A stretch of 14,096 nt of DNA from the NCBI GenBank assembly GCA_947631585.1, contig CANRLY010000029.1:1-14096 (forward strand), given 5' to 3'. Source of the DNA: an uncultured Clostridia bacterium. GTDB taxonomy: Bacteria; Bacillota; Clostridia; Oscillospirales; Ruminococcaceae. Positions 13,949 to 14,096 of the stretch are shown here, one piece after another. Both the position numbers and the translations under genes were made by a program. Each line of letters begins with the position of its first letter. The first letter of the stretch is position 1. The notes under the pieces are model-generated. The model was not told the DNA's origin and did not search any database. It worked only from the letters and a program-made list of their open reading frames with translations.

Positions 13949-13979
13949 TCCCCACTCTCCGGAGTGGGGATTTTTTTTT
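13949..13979 (+). terminator. Strong intrinsic terminator after the prepilin gene
   Basis: TCCCCACTC (13949-13957) pairs perfectly with GAGTGGGGA (13962-13970) around a TCCG tetraloop and is followed by nine T (13971-13979). It lies 35 nt after the stop codon. This is the best terminator in the window and should isolate the pilin transcript from the next gene. Confidence 0.95.
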
Positions 13980-14010
13980 GCAAATAAATGAAATTTTCCG
14001 CCTTTGCCTA

Positions 14011-14055
14011 TTGACAAATATCTTCCAGTCGTGTATAATGTAGTTGTGTTATAAT
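14011..14055 (+). promoter_or_regulatory. Perfect-consensus promoter for the gene beyond the window, with a second -10
   Basis: TTGACA (14011-14016), 17 nt, TATAAT (14034-14039). A second TATAAT lies 16 nt downstream (14050-14055) in a similar GTGT-TATAAT setting but without a fitting -35. A probable start site lies near 14046. Confidence 0.85.
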
Positions 14056-14084
14056 AGTATGTCAAATTTTTTGAGTCACATCAT

Positions 14085-14093
14085 ACAGGGGGG
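14085..14093 (+). promoter_or_regulatory. Ribosome binding site for a gene starting just past the window end
   Basis: AGGGGGG followed by TAA at the last bases of the window is a Shine-Dalgarno-like run, about 40 nt after the predicted start of the downstream promoter. The start codon is expected within the first few bases beyond the edge. The product cannot be known from here; location makes a second pilin-related gene plausible. Confidence 0.5.
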
Positions 14094-14096
14094 TAA

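Overview
The window reads as chromosomal DNA from an anaerobic Firmicute of class Clostridia, most likely Ruminococcus-like (Oscillospiraceae). This rests on the bacterial V/A-type ATPase operon, strong GGAGG ribosome binding sites, consensus sigma-A promoters, an LCP cell-wall ligase and a Gram-positive type IV prepilin. The taxonomic call is an inference from gene content and style, not from a marker gene. All supported genes lie on the + strand.

Region 1 (1-7391) is a V/A-type ATPase operon in the order I (5' end cut off by the window edge), K, F, E, A, B, a small two-helix membrane protein of unknown function, and D. The genes are tightly packed and each has its own Shine-Dalgarno sequence. 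Five of the six complete subunit genes start with GTG or TTG. Together they encode the catalytic head (A3B3), the central stalk (D, F), the peripheral stalk (E) and the membrane motor (I, K). Subunit C and the second peripheral-stalk subunit are not visible and may lie upstream.

Region 2 (7392-7889) is a non-coding gap. It holds a weak terminator, a roughly 220 bp composite repeat (purine-rich heptamers, four hairpins, then a CTCTAAC heptamer array), and a clear promoter for the next gene.

Region 3 (7890-11049) holds two single-pass membrane proteins. The first is a large LytR-CpsA-Psr (LCP) family protein with an acidic Tyr/Glu repeat region inside the cell and a Thr/Pro-rich repeat tail outside. 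The second is an unrecognised protein with a charged cytoplasmic N-terminus and an outer domain. A good intrinsic terminator sits between them.

Region 4 (11050-12786) is pyrG (CTP synthase), with its own near-consensus promoter and a leader of about 25 nt, too short for the B. subtilis type of pyrG attenuator.

Region 5 (12787-14096) begins with a long AT-rich gap containing several inverted repeats. A perfect-consensus promoter (TTGACA-17-TATAAT) follows, then a roughly 150 nt leader that can fold into a long three-helix hairpin with a competing helix. Next come a type IV prepilin gene with codon use unlike its neighbours, a strong terminator, another perfect-consensus promoter and a ribosome binding site for a gene just outside the window. 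The most promising undescribed items are the pilin leader RNA, the small protein in the ATPase operon and the composite repeat.
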